From Phytophthora sp. 'mugwort' (lineage: Eukaryota; Oomycota; Peronosporomycetes; Peronosporales; Peronosporaceae): a stretch of DNA of 64,000 bases. A program made the translations under genes and the position numbers. The notes below the pieces were generated by a model. It made no database searches and was not told the DNA's origin. It saw nothing but the letters and a program-made list of their open reading frames with translations. Shown here in pieces: positions 18,664 through 28,923 of this stretch; positions within the stretch are counted from its first letter, which is position 1; each line of letters begins with the position of its first letter. The stretch is taken from NCBI GenBank assembly GCA_033558025.1, contig JAUCEF010000017.1, positions 3,968,001 to 4,032,000 on the forward strand, in the 5' to 3' direction.

Positions 18664-21540
18664 TCACGTCTCCACAAGTCGATAGATGCTTTGATGACCG
18701 ACCATTCCGCGCATCTCGTACGCTTCAACTTCGACGCCTGATCTCAATGATTCGTCGTTGTCATTGTTATCGAAGAGAGTTCCAAGAGAGAGAGCTCCTG
18801 TCTCCGTCGGAGCCTTAATGCTCATCTGACTTGGATGGGGCAGTACTGGTCGAATATGGCTACACACGAGTTTACACAGTGGTCGATAAAGTACCGACGC
18901 TAGACCGTGCTTGACCTGTAGAGCTGCTGCCTCATCGTCGTCGTCCTCAAGCGCTCCATCCCGTACCAATCGTTCAACTAGTTTTGTTATCTGTGATTCA
19001 TGCAGCACGTGGTGGAAATGGTCTTGAGTTTCCGGGTCGTCCATGGTGATATCCAGAAGCAGCTCATTATCCCACAATTCTTGCAGTCGTACACAGTAGA
19101 AAATGTCCCCGACATTCACTACAGTTTGATACGTAAGTGTGCGACTAGGAACGCGTATCGTACGAGTAATAGCGACGCTCTCGTCCTCTTCCATGTCTTC
19201 AACACAAACTTTGTTCTGCTTCTCCACAGAGACTCGTCGCGGTCGATTTTGTGGTCCCAGGTTCGTTAATGGTGGGCTTTCATCATCGACAATAACCTCG
19301 AGCTTGGCGACGCCTCCAGGTTCAGAGACAACGACCCGAAGGCTGTCAAACAGCGGCTCGAGCAGCGTCTCGTGGACAGCAAACAGTTCTGGGTCGTTCT
19401 CGCTGCCGTCGAGACTTTGACTGGGGCGATAACTTGCAAACGTGGAGCAGAAAGTTACAAGCTGAAGTAGATCCACTTTGGTGGTCAACGCCTCGCTGTC
19501 GCATCCTCTCTCGCCGCCCAACACGACGGCGCGGACCTCAAGCCACCAAATCTGTGAAGTCGCAGCGGCAAATGCCTCGGTCACATTCAATTCCGCGAGG
19601 ACGGCGTCGTCGTGTTCCTCACCGACAAGTGAGAGATATCGTGTGCCTCTGTAGACTGCCACCTCCTGAACATGATGCTGTTGTTGCTGTGCTGCAAGCT
19701 GCTCTCGAGGAAATTGTGTAGCTGCTTGAGGGCCGCTGGTCTCAGCTAACACAAGGTGGCCGTGCTTGTAGCCGGCGTGAATATGAAGCAGTAGCAGCTC
19801 TGCCAGAGCCCCCAGTCGTTCACGACGCCGTACAGAATGTGGGGCTAAATAACTAGCATAGTTGGGTATGAGTCGCTGAATATCACGCAGATGGAAGGTG
19901 AGGAAGTCGTCCTGTGCTGAACGAGGCTCGTACGCCACAAAATGGACACTAGACTTCTCCTCAGGGTCGTCTGTTTCCTCATAAAGCGCTTGAAGCATCA
20001 ACAACTGCTCGCTGATGACTCTTGACCCGTTCAGGACTGGTGTGCTCCGCTCTAGAATGCCAGGGATCCCTCCAGTCGCACCTAACGAGTGATACTTGAT
20101 GGCGTGGCTGCTGAGCACTTGCTCCAGTTGCTCGCGTGTGGCGTCACGTTCTCGACACGCTCGTTCCGTCTCGAGTTGAGCCACGCGCAGATTCTGTTCG
20201 GCTCGCATGGTTCGAGTCATTAACGTCTCCATTTTCTGTTTCAGCGCCTCACGTCCTAGAGAACGCACAGCAAGCTTCATTCGGGTTTCCAGCTGGGCCT
20301 GGCGCGTGTCGGATAGAAACTGAGTATGCTGCACTCGTGTCTGCTCGATCAGCTCGTGTGCTCGCTGCTGTTCACGCTCCAAACTCACTCGCGTCTCGAC
20401 GAGTTCTGCCGATGCGCGTGTAAACCCCGCTGAGACTTGACGAAGCTGTCGTGCTAGCTCCAGGTTTGTATTGCGCTCCAGCTCCAGTCGTGCCTCTAGT
20501 GTCTGTGTCCGCTCTGCTGCTTGTGCACTTTGATGACGAAACTGCTCTCGCACCACGAAGAGTGAGGCCTGTGTGTGCGACAGAGCTCGCTCAAGTACAA
20601 AGCTGCGCTCTCTGTACGATGCCTCCTCTATATTCGCTGGTTCTCCGGCTTGAAGGGAGTGGACAGTTGACGGTGAAGCTGCTGTGGAAAGCTTTGATGT
20701 CGAACGGTCCGGTGATTGAAGCTCACGCTGCTGACTCGCGTTCGCAGCTTGTTCGTGTTCCTGATCACGCTCACGCTCCATCGCCTTTAATGCCTGTTCG
20801 AGCTGTGCAATTCGGTCCTTCAACGCGCGTTGCTCTCCATATCGACGATGCATTTTCTCGTGATAAGCTGCTGCGTCCACGTGACGGTTTGCAGCATGCG
20901 ATCGAGCCGCGTATTCTTGCCAAAGCTGGTGCATCAAAGCGGGATCTGGACCTGATGCTGCTACATTCTCTTGCTCTCTTTGTCCCTTCAGAGTTTCGTC
21001 ACTGTTGGTCGTAGCAGGTGACGTCGGCCGCGACAACGCACGGGTCCGAAAACTTCCGCCGGTACTGACGGTCGTTCGGATATCCGCCCGGGACGGTCGA
21101 CGAGGAGCTCCATTAGCTAGTGGCATGGGTGCTCTCGGAGACGTCACCGTCGGTCTCAGAGCTGCTTCGTCCTTCTCCTGACGCTCATCCAGTTGGTCCG
21201 CACTAGTTGATATCGCTACAGCTCCTTCCACGGCACTGACATCGGGTCCTTGAGCACCTGGTCGAATAGATTCATGACCTGGAAGTAGTGGGAACACTAC
21301 ACCTCGTTCCTTGTCGAGTGACGTCGCATGCTGGTCGATATCGGCACCATCTGAAGCTTGAATCGATGCTGCTCGATGCCTCGATGTTTTGCCGTTAGCG
21401 TGCCATCCTTTCCCCTTCTTGAACGGCTGGATGTTGCGATAACCCGTCGGCACGAGAGGATTCAATGGAGACACGAAGATCGGGTCATGGTCTCCTTTTC
21501 TTGAAGGTGGCAACGGGTGAGACGCTGACGTGCCGCTCAT
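18664..21540 (-). CDS. large coiled-coil protein, unknown function
   Basis: A single-exon gene of 958 codons from the ATG at 21540 (MSGTSASHPLPPSRKGD). The frame stays open further upstream, but that part overlaps the divergent Furry start and lacks coding character. Residues 1-200 are disordered and Ser/Pro-rich. Roughly 210-490 are strongly coiled coil (ALKDRIAQLEQALKAMERER, TLEARLELERNTNLELARQL). The C-terminal half is a mixed alpha/beta region with acidic patches (ALEDDDDEAAAL) and no known domain. It shares a 139-bp bidirectional promoter with the Furry homologue. It may be a cytoskeletal or basal-body component, but nothing beyond the coiled coil supports that. Confidence 0.7.
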   Translation of the reverse strand: MSGTSASHPLPPSRKGDHDPIFVSPLNPLVPTGYRNIQPFKKGKGWHANGKTSRHRAASIQASDGADIDQHATSLDKERGVVFPLLPGHESIRPGAQGPDVSAVEGAVAISTSADQLDERQEKDEAALRPTVTSPRAPMPLANGAPRRPSRADIRTTVSTGGSFRTRALSRPTSPATTNSDETLKGQREQENVAASGPDPALMHQLWQEYAARSHAANRHVDAAAYHEKMHRRYGEQRALKDRIAQLEQALKAMERERDQEHEQAANASQQRELQSPDRSTSKLSTAASPSTVHSLQAGEPANIEEASYRERSFVLERALSHTQASLFVVREQFRHQSAQAAERTQTLEARLELERNTNLELARQLRQVSAGFTRASAELVETRVSLEREQQRAHELIEQTRVQHTQFLSDTRQAQLETRMKLAVRSLGREALKQKMETLMTRTMRAEQNLRVAQLETERACRERDATREQLEQVLSSHAIKYHSLGATGGIPGILERSTPVLNGSRVISEQLLMLQALYEETDDPEEKSSVHFVAYEPRSAQDDFLTFHLRDIQRLIPNYASYLAPHSVRRRERLGALAELLLLHIHAGYKHGHLVLAETSGPQAATQFPREQLAAQQQQHHVQEVAVYRGTRYLSLVGEEHDDAVLAELNVTEAFAAATSQIWWLEVRAVVLGGERGCDSEALTTKVDLLQLVTFCSTFASYRPSQSLDGSENDPELFAVHETLLEPLFDSLRVVVSEPGGVAKLEVIVDDESPPLTNLGPQNRPRRVSVEKQNKVCVEDMEEDESVAITRTIRVPSRTLTYQTVVNVGDIFYCVRLQELWDNELLLDITMDDPETQDHFHHVLHESQITKLVERLVRDGALEDDDDEAAALQVKHGLASVLYRPLCKLVCSHIRPVLPHPSQMSIKAPTETGALSLGTLFDNNDNDESLRSGVEVEAYEMRGMVGHQSIYRLVET

Positions 21541-21679
21541 GAAGTACGAGTGTCCCTTTAAGAACCCGCGCTGCTCTCCGTACACCAGAATCCCCGTTAC
21601 GTGTCTCTTTAGTGTTTTGCGATGCAGCGGTCGCTCCCCAATTAGTCGACGGACATCTGGACGCCACACGGATCGATCG
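21541..21679. promoter_or_regulatory. bidirectional intergenic region
   Basis: Only 139 bp separate the chosen start codons of the coiled-coil gene (minus) and the Furry homologue (plus). Both transcripts must start here or inside the other gene's 5' end. No Inr match was seen. Confidence 0.5.
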
Positions 21680-24600
21680 ATGAAGCGGGGTACGACTCGA
21701 GGTTCCAGCGGTGACGCGGCTCTGCGGGAGCTTGAACGCGCTCTGGACGCCTTTATGGCCACGCACGTCGCCACCGCCGCCAATTCATTGGCGACCAACA
21801 AGCCGTTCGATGAGGACGACGAGGACGTTGATGCCGTGCCGAATTCAACAGACATGATGAGCTTCCAACGTGATTTGAAGCGTCTACAGTCTCTAAGTTC
21901 CATGGTTACTACAATTCGAAGACGAGGACCTGCCAGTGTCGTGAATGTGGCGAGGCTGCTGCTTTCATGGCTACACACAGTGGAGAGCTCCAGTGCCGCT
22001 GCTGCCGCCTCATCAAGCACAGTCGGTGGTGTTTCTCCTTCCTCCGCTACGGAAGCTGCACGAGCAGCGGAACAAGCTCAACAACAGTCGCCAATTGATC
22101 CCGTGGCGTCGTGGCTAGTAGCGACATTGCTGCAGATTGCGTTCCAAGCTTCTCTGACGAGCTGCAGCATTGGTCTCAGCTCTGTAGACCGCGCCGCACT
22201 TGATGAACTCGTCGCTGTTGTTGTGAGTCGGTGCTTAATAGCGTTCCAACGGTCCTGGAAAGCGGACGAAGACGCACAACGTCGAGTACGTGCTGAAAGC
22301 TCCGGTACGCTCTTCTCGTATCTGACGATGCGTAAGACCAGGCCGAAAACGCCGAGCAGTTCTGGTGTTCCCAGTGCTTTAACAGTCTGTTTAACCTGCA
22401 CGACGGAAGCTGGAATCGCCTGGGGCCATGTACTGGGCCTCGCGGCCTGTGTGGCACCCGACGTTGCTCGGATGAAGCTACAGAAGGAGATTCCAGCTCG
22501 TGCTGCGGGTTGGGACGCCACCAAAGCACCAGCAGCGAGTGGAGACGTCATTCAGCATCCGTATTTGAAGCACTTGACACATCTTCGCCTTGGTCTGGCA
22601 CCTAGCAAGATGCATCCCAGCTCCACATTGACGTCACGAATGGCGGACGCTGCAAGGTGGCTACGTGTGGTGATGCCCTTGCTGCTCAAGCCACATCGCT
22701 CTCACGTACGCAGTGCTTGCGCACATCTCGTCTCCCAATTGCTCGTGCGAGAGCTCCATTCACTCGGTCGACTGGAACTCAGCGTGCTGTACACGTCGAC
22801 TGGTAGCGACTGGAGTCGATGTATCAGTGATCTCCACGCTGCTGCACTTCGACTAACCGATTGTGCTAAGAAGAAGAGCCGAGGACGAGCACAGCAACAT
22901 CTTGAAGCATCGTCCTGGGCGCTTCGAACGGTGGTGCTGGCACTTGCTCCAGGTGAAATCTTTACACGTTATTGGCGAGAAGATGCACTTGCATTGCTGA
23001 GACTGCAGTACCATTTGAACCAGGACGCAGGAGCGACGTCATACAATGTGCTACCAAGTCTGGCCTTAAGCTTCACGTACCTGATGCATCGTCATTTCTT
23101 GTTACGAGACGCAGGGGCGACCACCGCTGGAGCACCGTCAGATTCTGACTGCATGGAGATCATCAACACGACGCAAGCTTGGGGATTCTTCTCGTTACCG
23201 CGCTTACGGCCTCAATCGACGACCGGCACGGGCAGTAGCAGCTTTACAGCTCTCAGAACGATAGCGATACCAGCTTTGGTGCATGTTTCACGAGCCATCG
23301 CTTCGTACAACATGACGTACGCCGTGCAGAGTCATTTACGCCGTCTGCTCGCTGAACCTGTCGGCGTTGGAGACCCCCAGAAGCTCGTCGGACTGGAAGC
23401 TCTCGTAGATTTACTCCGTGGATCTCAAGACGTGCAGGAAGAAGGCCACGAGAGTCGTGTGAGCTTCCGAGTCAACCAGAACGACCTTCTTAGCAGCAAA
23501 CAATTGCTCGGTGAACTCGTCGGTCGCGTGCTTCTCGAGTGCAATACACGTCTCGGACACAAACTAGTCACGGAAATCCCCGTCACGACGAGTAAGGAGC
23601 AGCTGGAGCCTTACGATGAAGAAGACGATGAAGAGCACTGGAAAGACCCGACGCATGCTGTCGCCGTGGCGACATTCGCTGCGGCGTTGGCTTTGATGCC
23701 GCCCTTATACACACACGTCGCACTGAGTAACGACCAGAAGGTGTCGCTTCTGGTGCGTACGAGCGTCAATGTCGAAAGTGTAGTGCACCGTCGTGCTCAA
23801 GAAGCTCTTGTCGCTCTCGTTAGACCTCAAAGTCCCCATTTAACCGAGTCTCCACCTCCTGATGCTGCTGTGGTCGTCCGCGCCGTGACCGACTACATCA
23901 TGCGGATGCACGCGACTGTGAGTGAGGCAGCTGGCGCAATTCTCATCTTGCGGCTTCTACGCGTGCTGCTCGAACCGTCTCGAGCTGCAGTGACACGTTG
24001 GGAATGCTCTCGGGCCAGGTTTGAAGCGTTGATTCAGGTCGAAGCCATCGCTGTCTATCTTCTTGCTCGAGGCGATGACAACTTGGAAGCCGAACACATG
24101 CTGCGACTTGCATGTTTAGAGACGCTTCAAGTCGCTCATGATGCTCGAGTGACGTGCTGGGAGCAATATACAAGTCGCAACACGGTACAACTCCCACTGG
24201 TCGACCGTCCGAGCGTTTGGAGCTTACTTGACGACCTGGATCCCGATCTACACATTGCGTTCTACACCTTTGGACAGGATCAAACACTCAGCAAGTATGA
24301 GAAGAATGTAGACAAGCATCAGACTCTTCGACGCTTGATCGTAGACACGTCTGAGCGCCACAGTTTTCGCTGGTCGCTCTGTCTAGCTCGCATCTTCCGA
24401 ACTCTGACACGACGAGCACCTGATGTGATTGCGTACATTTGGGCTGATATGGCTGACAAGGTCACCAAGCTGGAGCCTGTGCTCGCCGTCACGCCCGTAG
24501 CAGGAGACTCGCCAATTAACCAGCGAGAACTTGCTCGATGGCGGAACCTCGCGCTCTTGGCCACAGTATCAACGTGTCCAATGCTGCTGACGCATATTCG

Positions 24601-27600
24601 CAAGACAGAAGCGTCGTTTAGCTCGGAGAATTCCTCGTCTGGTCCGTCGGAGCCTCCTAGTGTTTCGCCGTCAACGACGATAGCTTCACTCGTACGTCAA
24701 CTCGCGTGCTATCTTCGCAGTACCAACGCTGGACAACGTAGTGCCGCCATTTTGGCGTTAGGTCACACGGGATCTGCAGCGTTACCCACAGTTCTCGACG
24801 TCTTGGGACGGCTTGAAACAGAAGCGTTCAATGTGTCTTGCAATGGAGAACAAGAGACTAATGACGTCCACACATTGCCAGCGAATGTAACACAACGCTC
24901 ACGTAGTATTAAGACGGCGAAGTTGCCAAAGAAGAAGCTGCTGGAGCTGCAGCATACACGGATCGCCCAGCTGACGCTACAATGGGCGGTTGGTCGATGT
25001 TATCGACTGTTGTTGGAGTCTCGAACAGGGGAACTGAATGACCACCACGACCTGGAGCCAGGAGGTCCGATTGGAGAGCGTCTTCGACGTGTTGTTGCAG
25101 CATTTCTAACGAACATAAGAGCCACGTTTGAAGACGCCACGACGTGTGTTGATACCAGTGAAGGATCGTTGACCTTAAGCTCAGCGTCACTAGCAGAAAA
25201 CCCTGTGCTTCTGATGATGCAGCTGGACTTCATGTCGACTTTGCGGTCGTTGCTACTTTATTCCAATACTACCAGTCACCCCGTCCAGCACCTACCACAT
25301 GACCAGTTAGCAGCGCAATTACTCGGTTGGTGTGGATCATTCGACAAGGATCTGACCGACAGAACGTTGAAAGGCTCTCTCCGGGCTGGTTTCGTCGCTA
25401 GAAATGCACCTTGTGGACTAAATTCTCACTGGATGCAGCAGTGCGACGTTCACGCTGTTCGTGATGGCCATTTATTCTTCCCTTGGCTCTGGATCGACAG
25501 TCAGCATCAGCTTCTTGGCTCGGGTGGATCTGTGAACGAGACGTGCGCGATATCTCGGAGTATTGCTCAGTATTTAATTTGCCATCGAGCTTTCTCCACG
25601 TTAACAGAGGTACTTCGCAGTAGTCTTCGTGATGGAACGGGCACTTGGGATGACGACAGCGTTGTGACGTGGCTGGACACGTGCTTCAGTGTGGACAGCG
25701 TCACGTTCGACCACTTTCATGATCTCCAGCAGCTCGCACAACGGGCTTTACACGCTCTTCTCGAGTTGTCTCCAGGTACCGCTCGATTCACTCACGTGGT
25801 CAAGCGCTGCCTTGCGAAAGCGACTTGTGTGTTCTCAAGCGCTGCACAATCCGAGCTTCGAGTTGCGCGTCAGTATCTTGAAGCGCTCGGAGCTTCTCGT
25901 GAGGTCACGACTTTCTTTCGTTCTTTGCTACATCGACTACAAGGTGGAGAGAGTCACGACAAGGACGCGTCTTGTCTTGCTGTTCGTCTTGTTCACGTGC
26001 TGTTGCTGCACGTCGGCGTCCAGAGTGACGACAAACCGGTCCAGCATCGTCAAGGGGCGGCACTGAATATCGTAGCTGCGTTGCTGTGTGAACCGGGAGC
26101 AAACCATGACGACGATGAGTCTGCAGCTACGCGTTGGGGACTGCAAGGCTACTACAGTCCAAGTCTTGAAGGGCTGGTCGCTGGCCGGTTGCAAGTCACT
26201 GTATCAGCACTATTAGCGTCACGCTTTGCAGTACTGAGCTTGCGTGTAAGTCTCGCTATTCTACGCTCCATGCCAGTCAATTCACTCCAGACGCGACAAA
26301 GTATCACTCAGCAGCGGCAGATGCTTGCGGCGATGCTGCCCTGGCTCGCTCAAGTGGCTTTATGGCCAACCGATACGAGCAACAGATTAACGGAGCTACT
26401 CGATTTGATGTTTAACCTCACGGCCACATTCGGAGATTCTTGTGGAGAACAACTCGATCACATGTGGCTGACACTTGCGTTTGGAGAGGAAGACGCGAAT
26501 CTCTGCGAGATTGTCAGCTTTTTGTTCGACCAGCAGCGCAAGAGTCAACGTCCGTCTGAGACAGCAAAGACAATCATGTGGTGGCTCTGTCGATGGCAAG
26601 ATGCAGCCTCTGATGTGTTGCGTTTACTGCTGCTTCAGCTTTCTCTCCTGACTACAAGAGAACGAGATTCTACTGAAATTGTGACTGCGTTGGACGAGTT
26701 GCGAGCTCTTGTGATGTTGGCTAGTGACACCAGTTGCCATCTTCAGTCCGGTGCTAACACGAACGTGCGAGCTTTAGCTGTTCACTTGGTGCATGTGGCA
26801 CTTGCTACGCTCTTCACGGTACTGGACACCGACAATGTGGATGAAAGCGTGTGCAGTAGCATCAGACAGCATTGTCACGTCCTTCTTCACTCGGTTTTCC
26901 CGCTTCTAGAAGCTCCACGGGGTCTCCTAGCAGCCGTTCTGAGCCTTCTCCAAGCTTCGACGTCCAATGTGGACAAAGCCCAACAGCTCGACAAGTTTCT
27001 CGAGGCTCTCCGAGCTCTGGCCGCGTGTCTGTCCACAACGGAAACGCAGATCTGGAGCGAGTTGTGCGTACAGGAAATTGCTTCATCGATTTCATTGGAG
27101 ACCTCATCAACACACGAAAGCTTGGACTCTATACGACGACCCTCATCTCCACACGAAGTGTGCATCCGCTTTGCCTTGGTGGCATACACACAACTCTCGC
27201 CACGTTTCCAAGGCGACGTTCTGCTCTCTATACTGACCTTGCTACGACAAACACTGACCGCCAGTGTATATGATAGTCGAGACGGCAGGAAATCTCGATC
27301 GGTAGCACTTGCTCGGGAGTGTCTAGCGCTGTTAGCAATGCTGATACGAAGCATGCCCGTATCCAGACTGGTACTCTACCCCCAAGTCTTCTGGGTCTCA
27401 CTAGCTTTGCTTACACATTGTCGTCAACAGCGTGACAATTCTTCTGGCAACAGTTCCTCTCTGCATGACAAAGCGTTGGAAGTACTGTCAATAATCTGGA
27501 GTCGACCGTCATTTACCAGTCATGCTGTGACTCAAGACGTCATTCAGTGGACGCGTCCGGTACAATGGGAGATCAAAACGACACGCAACTCAGTCCTGAT

Positions 27601-28678
27601 GGAGATTGTTCGCTGTCTTTACACAGACGAGAGCTTGGACAGCCGTGTACGAGCGTTAAAAATGATGCAAAAGGCTGTGCTGCTTGCCCCGCGACGTTTA
27701 CTTGGTGTATCAATCCGTGAGCATCTGGTAGTCTGCACACTGGCGTTGCTCCCTGCGCTAACAATTCCGTCAGAAGATGGGACCGACGACGAAGTGGAGG
27801 CTTGGGAAGATCTGGTTGTTCTCTGGCAAACCGCTGGAACTTCTTCAGCAAACGAGCAAATACTGGGGCTGCTGCAGACGCGTCCACGTCTCCAAACTGA
27901 AGGAGGCAGTCGTCAGGTCGCATTTCAGTTCATGACGGCGTTTGTTCCTGCAATTTACGCCTTGGAGCTTAATGTCAATGATGAGAATTCCTTCGACAGC
28001 TTGAAACTGAGTCTGGAAGTTCTTGTGGCTTGTTTACCATTGCCTCACAGTAGCGAGTTACCAGGTAAAGACGACGGCAACAACAAACGCTGCGACTTTG
28101 TCTTCGTTTTGCTTGAACAATTGCTTCAAGAGGTCTTGAGACGGACGGAGACTATGAAAAGACCGTGGAGACCTGTACCCGAGCTGGAAGCGACGCTGGC
28201 GAGACTAGTTCGCAGTCCGAGAAGCGAACGACAGTGGAAATTGGCTATGAGAGTACTGACTTGGGTAGCGGAGATGGCTAAAGTAGCTGGATCGGGAGGA
28301 TCATCGATAACTCCTTTGTCTATGGCACCGAGGAGAAGCTTACCAGGTCAGAAATCATCCGAGCTATCGGCGACACTTGGACGTATCGCAGAGACGGACA
28401 ATGATCTACCACCTGGTACTTCGAAAGTGGACAATGGTAGCACTTGTGCAAGCTCCATGAAGAAGACTCCACACACCAGAGCGTTGCTGCGTATCATGTC
28501 TTCACGATCTCGAAGCAGCGGTAGTATTAGCAAAAACTTAGTGAGTGACAGTGTCAACAACGAAGTGTCAACGTCTCCGGAACTTTTAGCTAAAGACGTG
28601 AACGTGTCCGAGCAACCTGGCAACGAACATGAAGACCAGAGCCTATCCACACAAGTTGAATTCACAGTAGCAACATGA
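21680..28678 (+). CDS. FRY: Furry/Tao3/MOR2-like cell-polarity scaffold
   Basis: A single exon of 2,332 residues from ATG 21680 (MKRGTTRGSSGD). The more upstream in-frame ATG at 21530 lies inside the divergent gene. The protein is built of HEAT/Armadillo helices throughout. Family-like blocks appear in the expected order: an N-terminal SFQRDLKRLQSLSSMV region, ADAARWLRVVMPLLLKPHRS (about residue 330), ARWRNLALLATVSTCPML (about 950) with RQLACYLRSTNAGQRSAAIL, QRALHALLELSPGTARF (about 1350), and LMFNLTATFGDSCGEQLDHM with LTLAF (about 1575-1600). The serine-rich tail is species-specific. Furry proteins bind and activate NDR/LATS-type kinases and steer polarised growth; in an oomycete this would fit hyphal tip growth. 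The family call is by pattern; overall identity looks low. Confidence 0.78.
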   Translation: MKRGTTRGSSGDAALRELERALDAFMATHVATAANSLATNKPFDEDDEDVDAVPNSTDMMSFQRDLKRLQSLSSMVTTIRRRGPASVVNVARLLLSWLHTVESSSAAAAASSSTVGGVSPSSATEAARAAEQAQQQSPIDPVASWLVATLLQIAFQASLTSCSIGLSSVDRAALDELVAVVVSRCLIAFQRSWKADEDAQRRVRAESSGTLFSYLTMRKTRPKTPSSSGVPSALTVCLTCTTEAGIAWGHVLGLAACVAPDVARMKLQKEIPARAAGWDATKAPAASGDVIQHPYLKHLTHLRLGLAPSKMHPSSTLTSRMADAARWLRVVMPLLLKPHRSHVRSACAHLVSQLLVRELHSLGRLELSVLYTSTGSDWSRCISDLHAAALRLTDCAKKKSRGRAQQHLEASSWALRTVVLALAPGEIFTRYWREDALALLRLQYHLNQDAGATSYNVLPSLALSFTYLMHRHFLLRDAGATTAGAPSDSDCMEIINTTQAWGFFSLPRLRPQSTTGTGSSSFTALRTIAIPALVHVSRAIASYNMTYAVQSHLRRLLAEPVGVGDPQKLVGLEALVDLLRGSQDVQEEGHESRVSFRVNQNDLLSSKQLLGELVGRVLLECNTRLGHKLVTEIPVTTSKEQLEPYDEEDDEEHWKDPTHAVAVATFAAALALMPPLYTHVALSNDQKVSLLVRTSVNVESVVHRRAQEALVALVRPQSPHLTESPPPDAAVVVRAVTDYIMRMHATVSEAAGAILILRLLRVLLEPSRAAVTRWECSRARFEALIQVEAIAVYLLARGDDNLEAEHMLRLACLETLQVAHDARVTCWEQYTSRNTVQLPLVDRPSVWSLLDDLDPDLHIAFYTFGQDQTLSKYEKNVDKHQTLRRLIVDTSERHSFRWSLCLARIFRTLTRRAPDVIAYIWADMADKVTKLEPVLAVTPVAGDSPINQRELARWRNLALLATVSTCPMLLTHIRKTEASFSSENSSSGPSEPPSVSPSTTIASLVRQLACYLRSTNAGQRSAAILALGHTGSAALPTVLDVLGRLETEAFNVSCNGEQETNDVHTLPANVTQRSRSIKTAKLPKKKLLELQHTRIAQLTLQWAVGRCYRLLLESRTGELNDHHDLEPGGPIGERLRRVVAAFLTNIRATFEDATTCVDTSEGSLTLSSASLAENPVLLMMQLDFMSTLRSLLLYSNTTSHPVQHLPHDQLAAQLLGWCGSFDKDLTDRTLKGSLRAGFVARNAPCGLNSHWMQQCDVHAVRDGHLFFPWLWIDSQHQLLGSGGSVNETCAISRSIAQYLICHRAFSTLTEVLRSSLRDGTGTWDDDSVVTWLDTCFSVDSVTFDHFHDLQQLAQRALHALLELSPGTARFTHVVKRCLAKATCVFSSAAQSELRVARQYLEALGASREVTTFFRSLLHRLQGGESHDKDASCLAVRLVHVLLLHVGVQSDDKPVQHRQGAALNIVAALLCEPGANHDDDESAATRWGLQGYYSPSLEGLVAGRLQVTVSALLASRFAVLSLRVSLAILRSMPVNSLQTRQSITQQRQMLAAMLPWLAQVALWPTDTSNRLTELLDLMFNLTATFGDSCGEQLDHMWLTLAFGEEDANLCEIVSFLFDQQRKSQRPSETAKTIMWWLCRWQDAASDVLRLLLLQLSLLTTRERDSTEIVTALDELRALVMLASDTSCHLQSGANTNVRALAVHLVHVALATLFTVLDTDNVDESVCSSIRQHCHVLLHSVFPLLEAPRGLLAAVLSLLQASTSNVDKAQQLDKFLEALRALAACLSTTETQIWSELCVQEIASSISLETSSTHESLDSIRRPSSPHEVCIRFALVAYTQLSPRFQGDVLLSILTLLRQTLTASVYDSRDGRKSRSVALARECLALLAMLIRSMPVSRLVLYPQVFWVSLALLTHCRQQRDNSSGNSSSLHDKALEVLSIIWSRPSFTSHAVTQDVIQWTRPVQWEIKTTRNSVLMEIVRCLYTDESLDSRVRALKMMQKAVLLAPRRLLGVSIREHLVVCTLALLPALTIPSEDGTDDEVEAWEDLVVLWQTAGTSSANEQILGLLQTRPRLQTEGGSRQVAFQFMTAFVPAIYALELNVNDENSFDSLKLSLEVLVACLPLPHSSELPGKDDGNNKRCDFVFVLLEQLLQEVLRRTETMKRPWRPVPELEATLARLVRSPRSERQWKLAMRVLTWVAEMAKVAGSGGSSITPLSMAPRRSLPGQKSSELSATLGRIAETDNDLPPGTSKVDNGSTCASSMKKTPHTRALLRIMSSRSRSSGSISKNLVSDSVNNEVSTSPELLAKDVNVSEQPGNEHEDQSLSTQVEFTVAT

Positions 28679-28923
28679 GCAAAAACCTACAGGTCGAATT
28701 AGAAATGAGCTTGAGCTTGCAATCAGGTACTAGTAAGTAACAACTACAAACACAGATACAGCAAGAGTGCGTAAATCAAAGCATGCGTGTTAACATCACA
28801 CAGCCACTTCTAGTCCAGCACCATCCGTTGGTTATCTGGTGGAATATTTCTCATCCTTCGATCCTGAAATTCTCTCGCTACCTTTGGCATATATCTTGAA
28901 TCCTCACGTCGTCAATAGACCGT

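Noticed and set aside
22078..28665. Many minus-strand open frames of 60-160 codons antisense to the Furry gene
   Set aside because: They mirror codon bias of the plus gene, have no motifs and are not continuous. The plus frame is uninterrupted for 2,332 codons.
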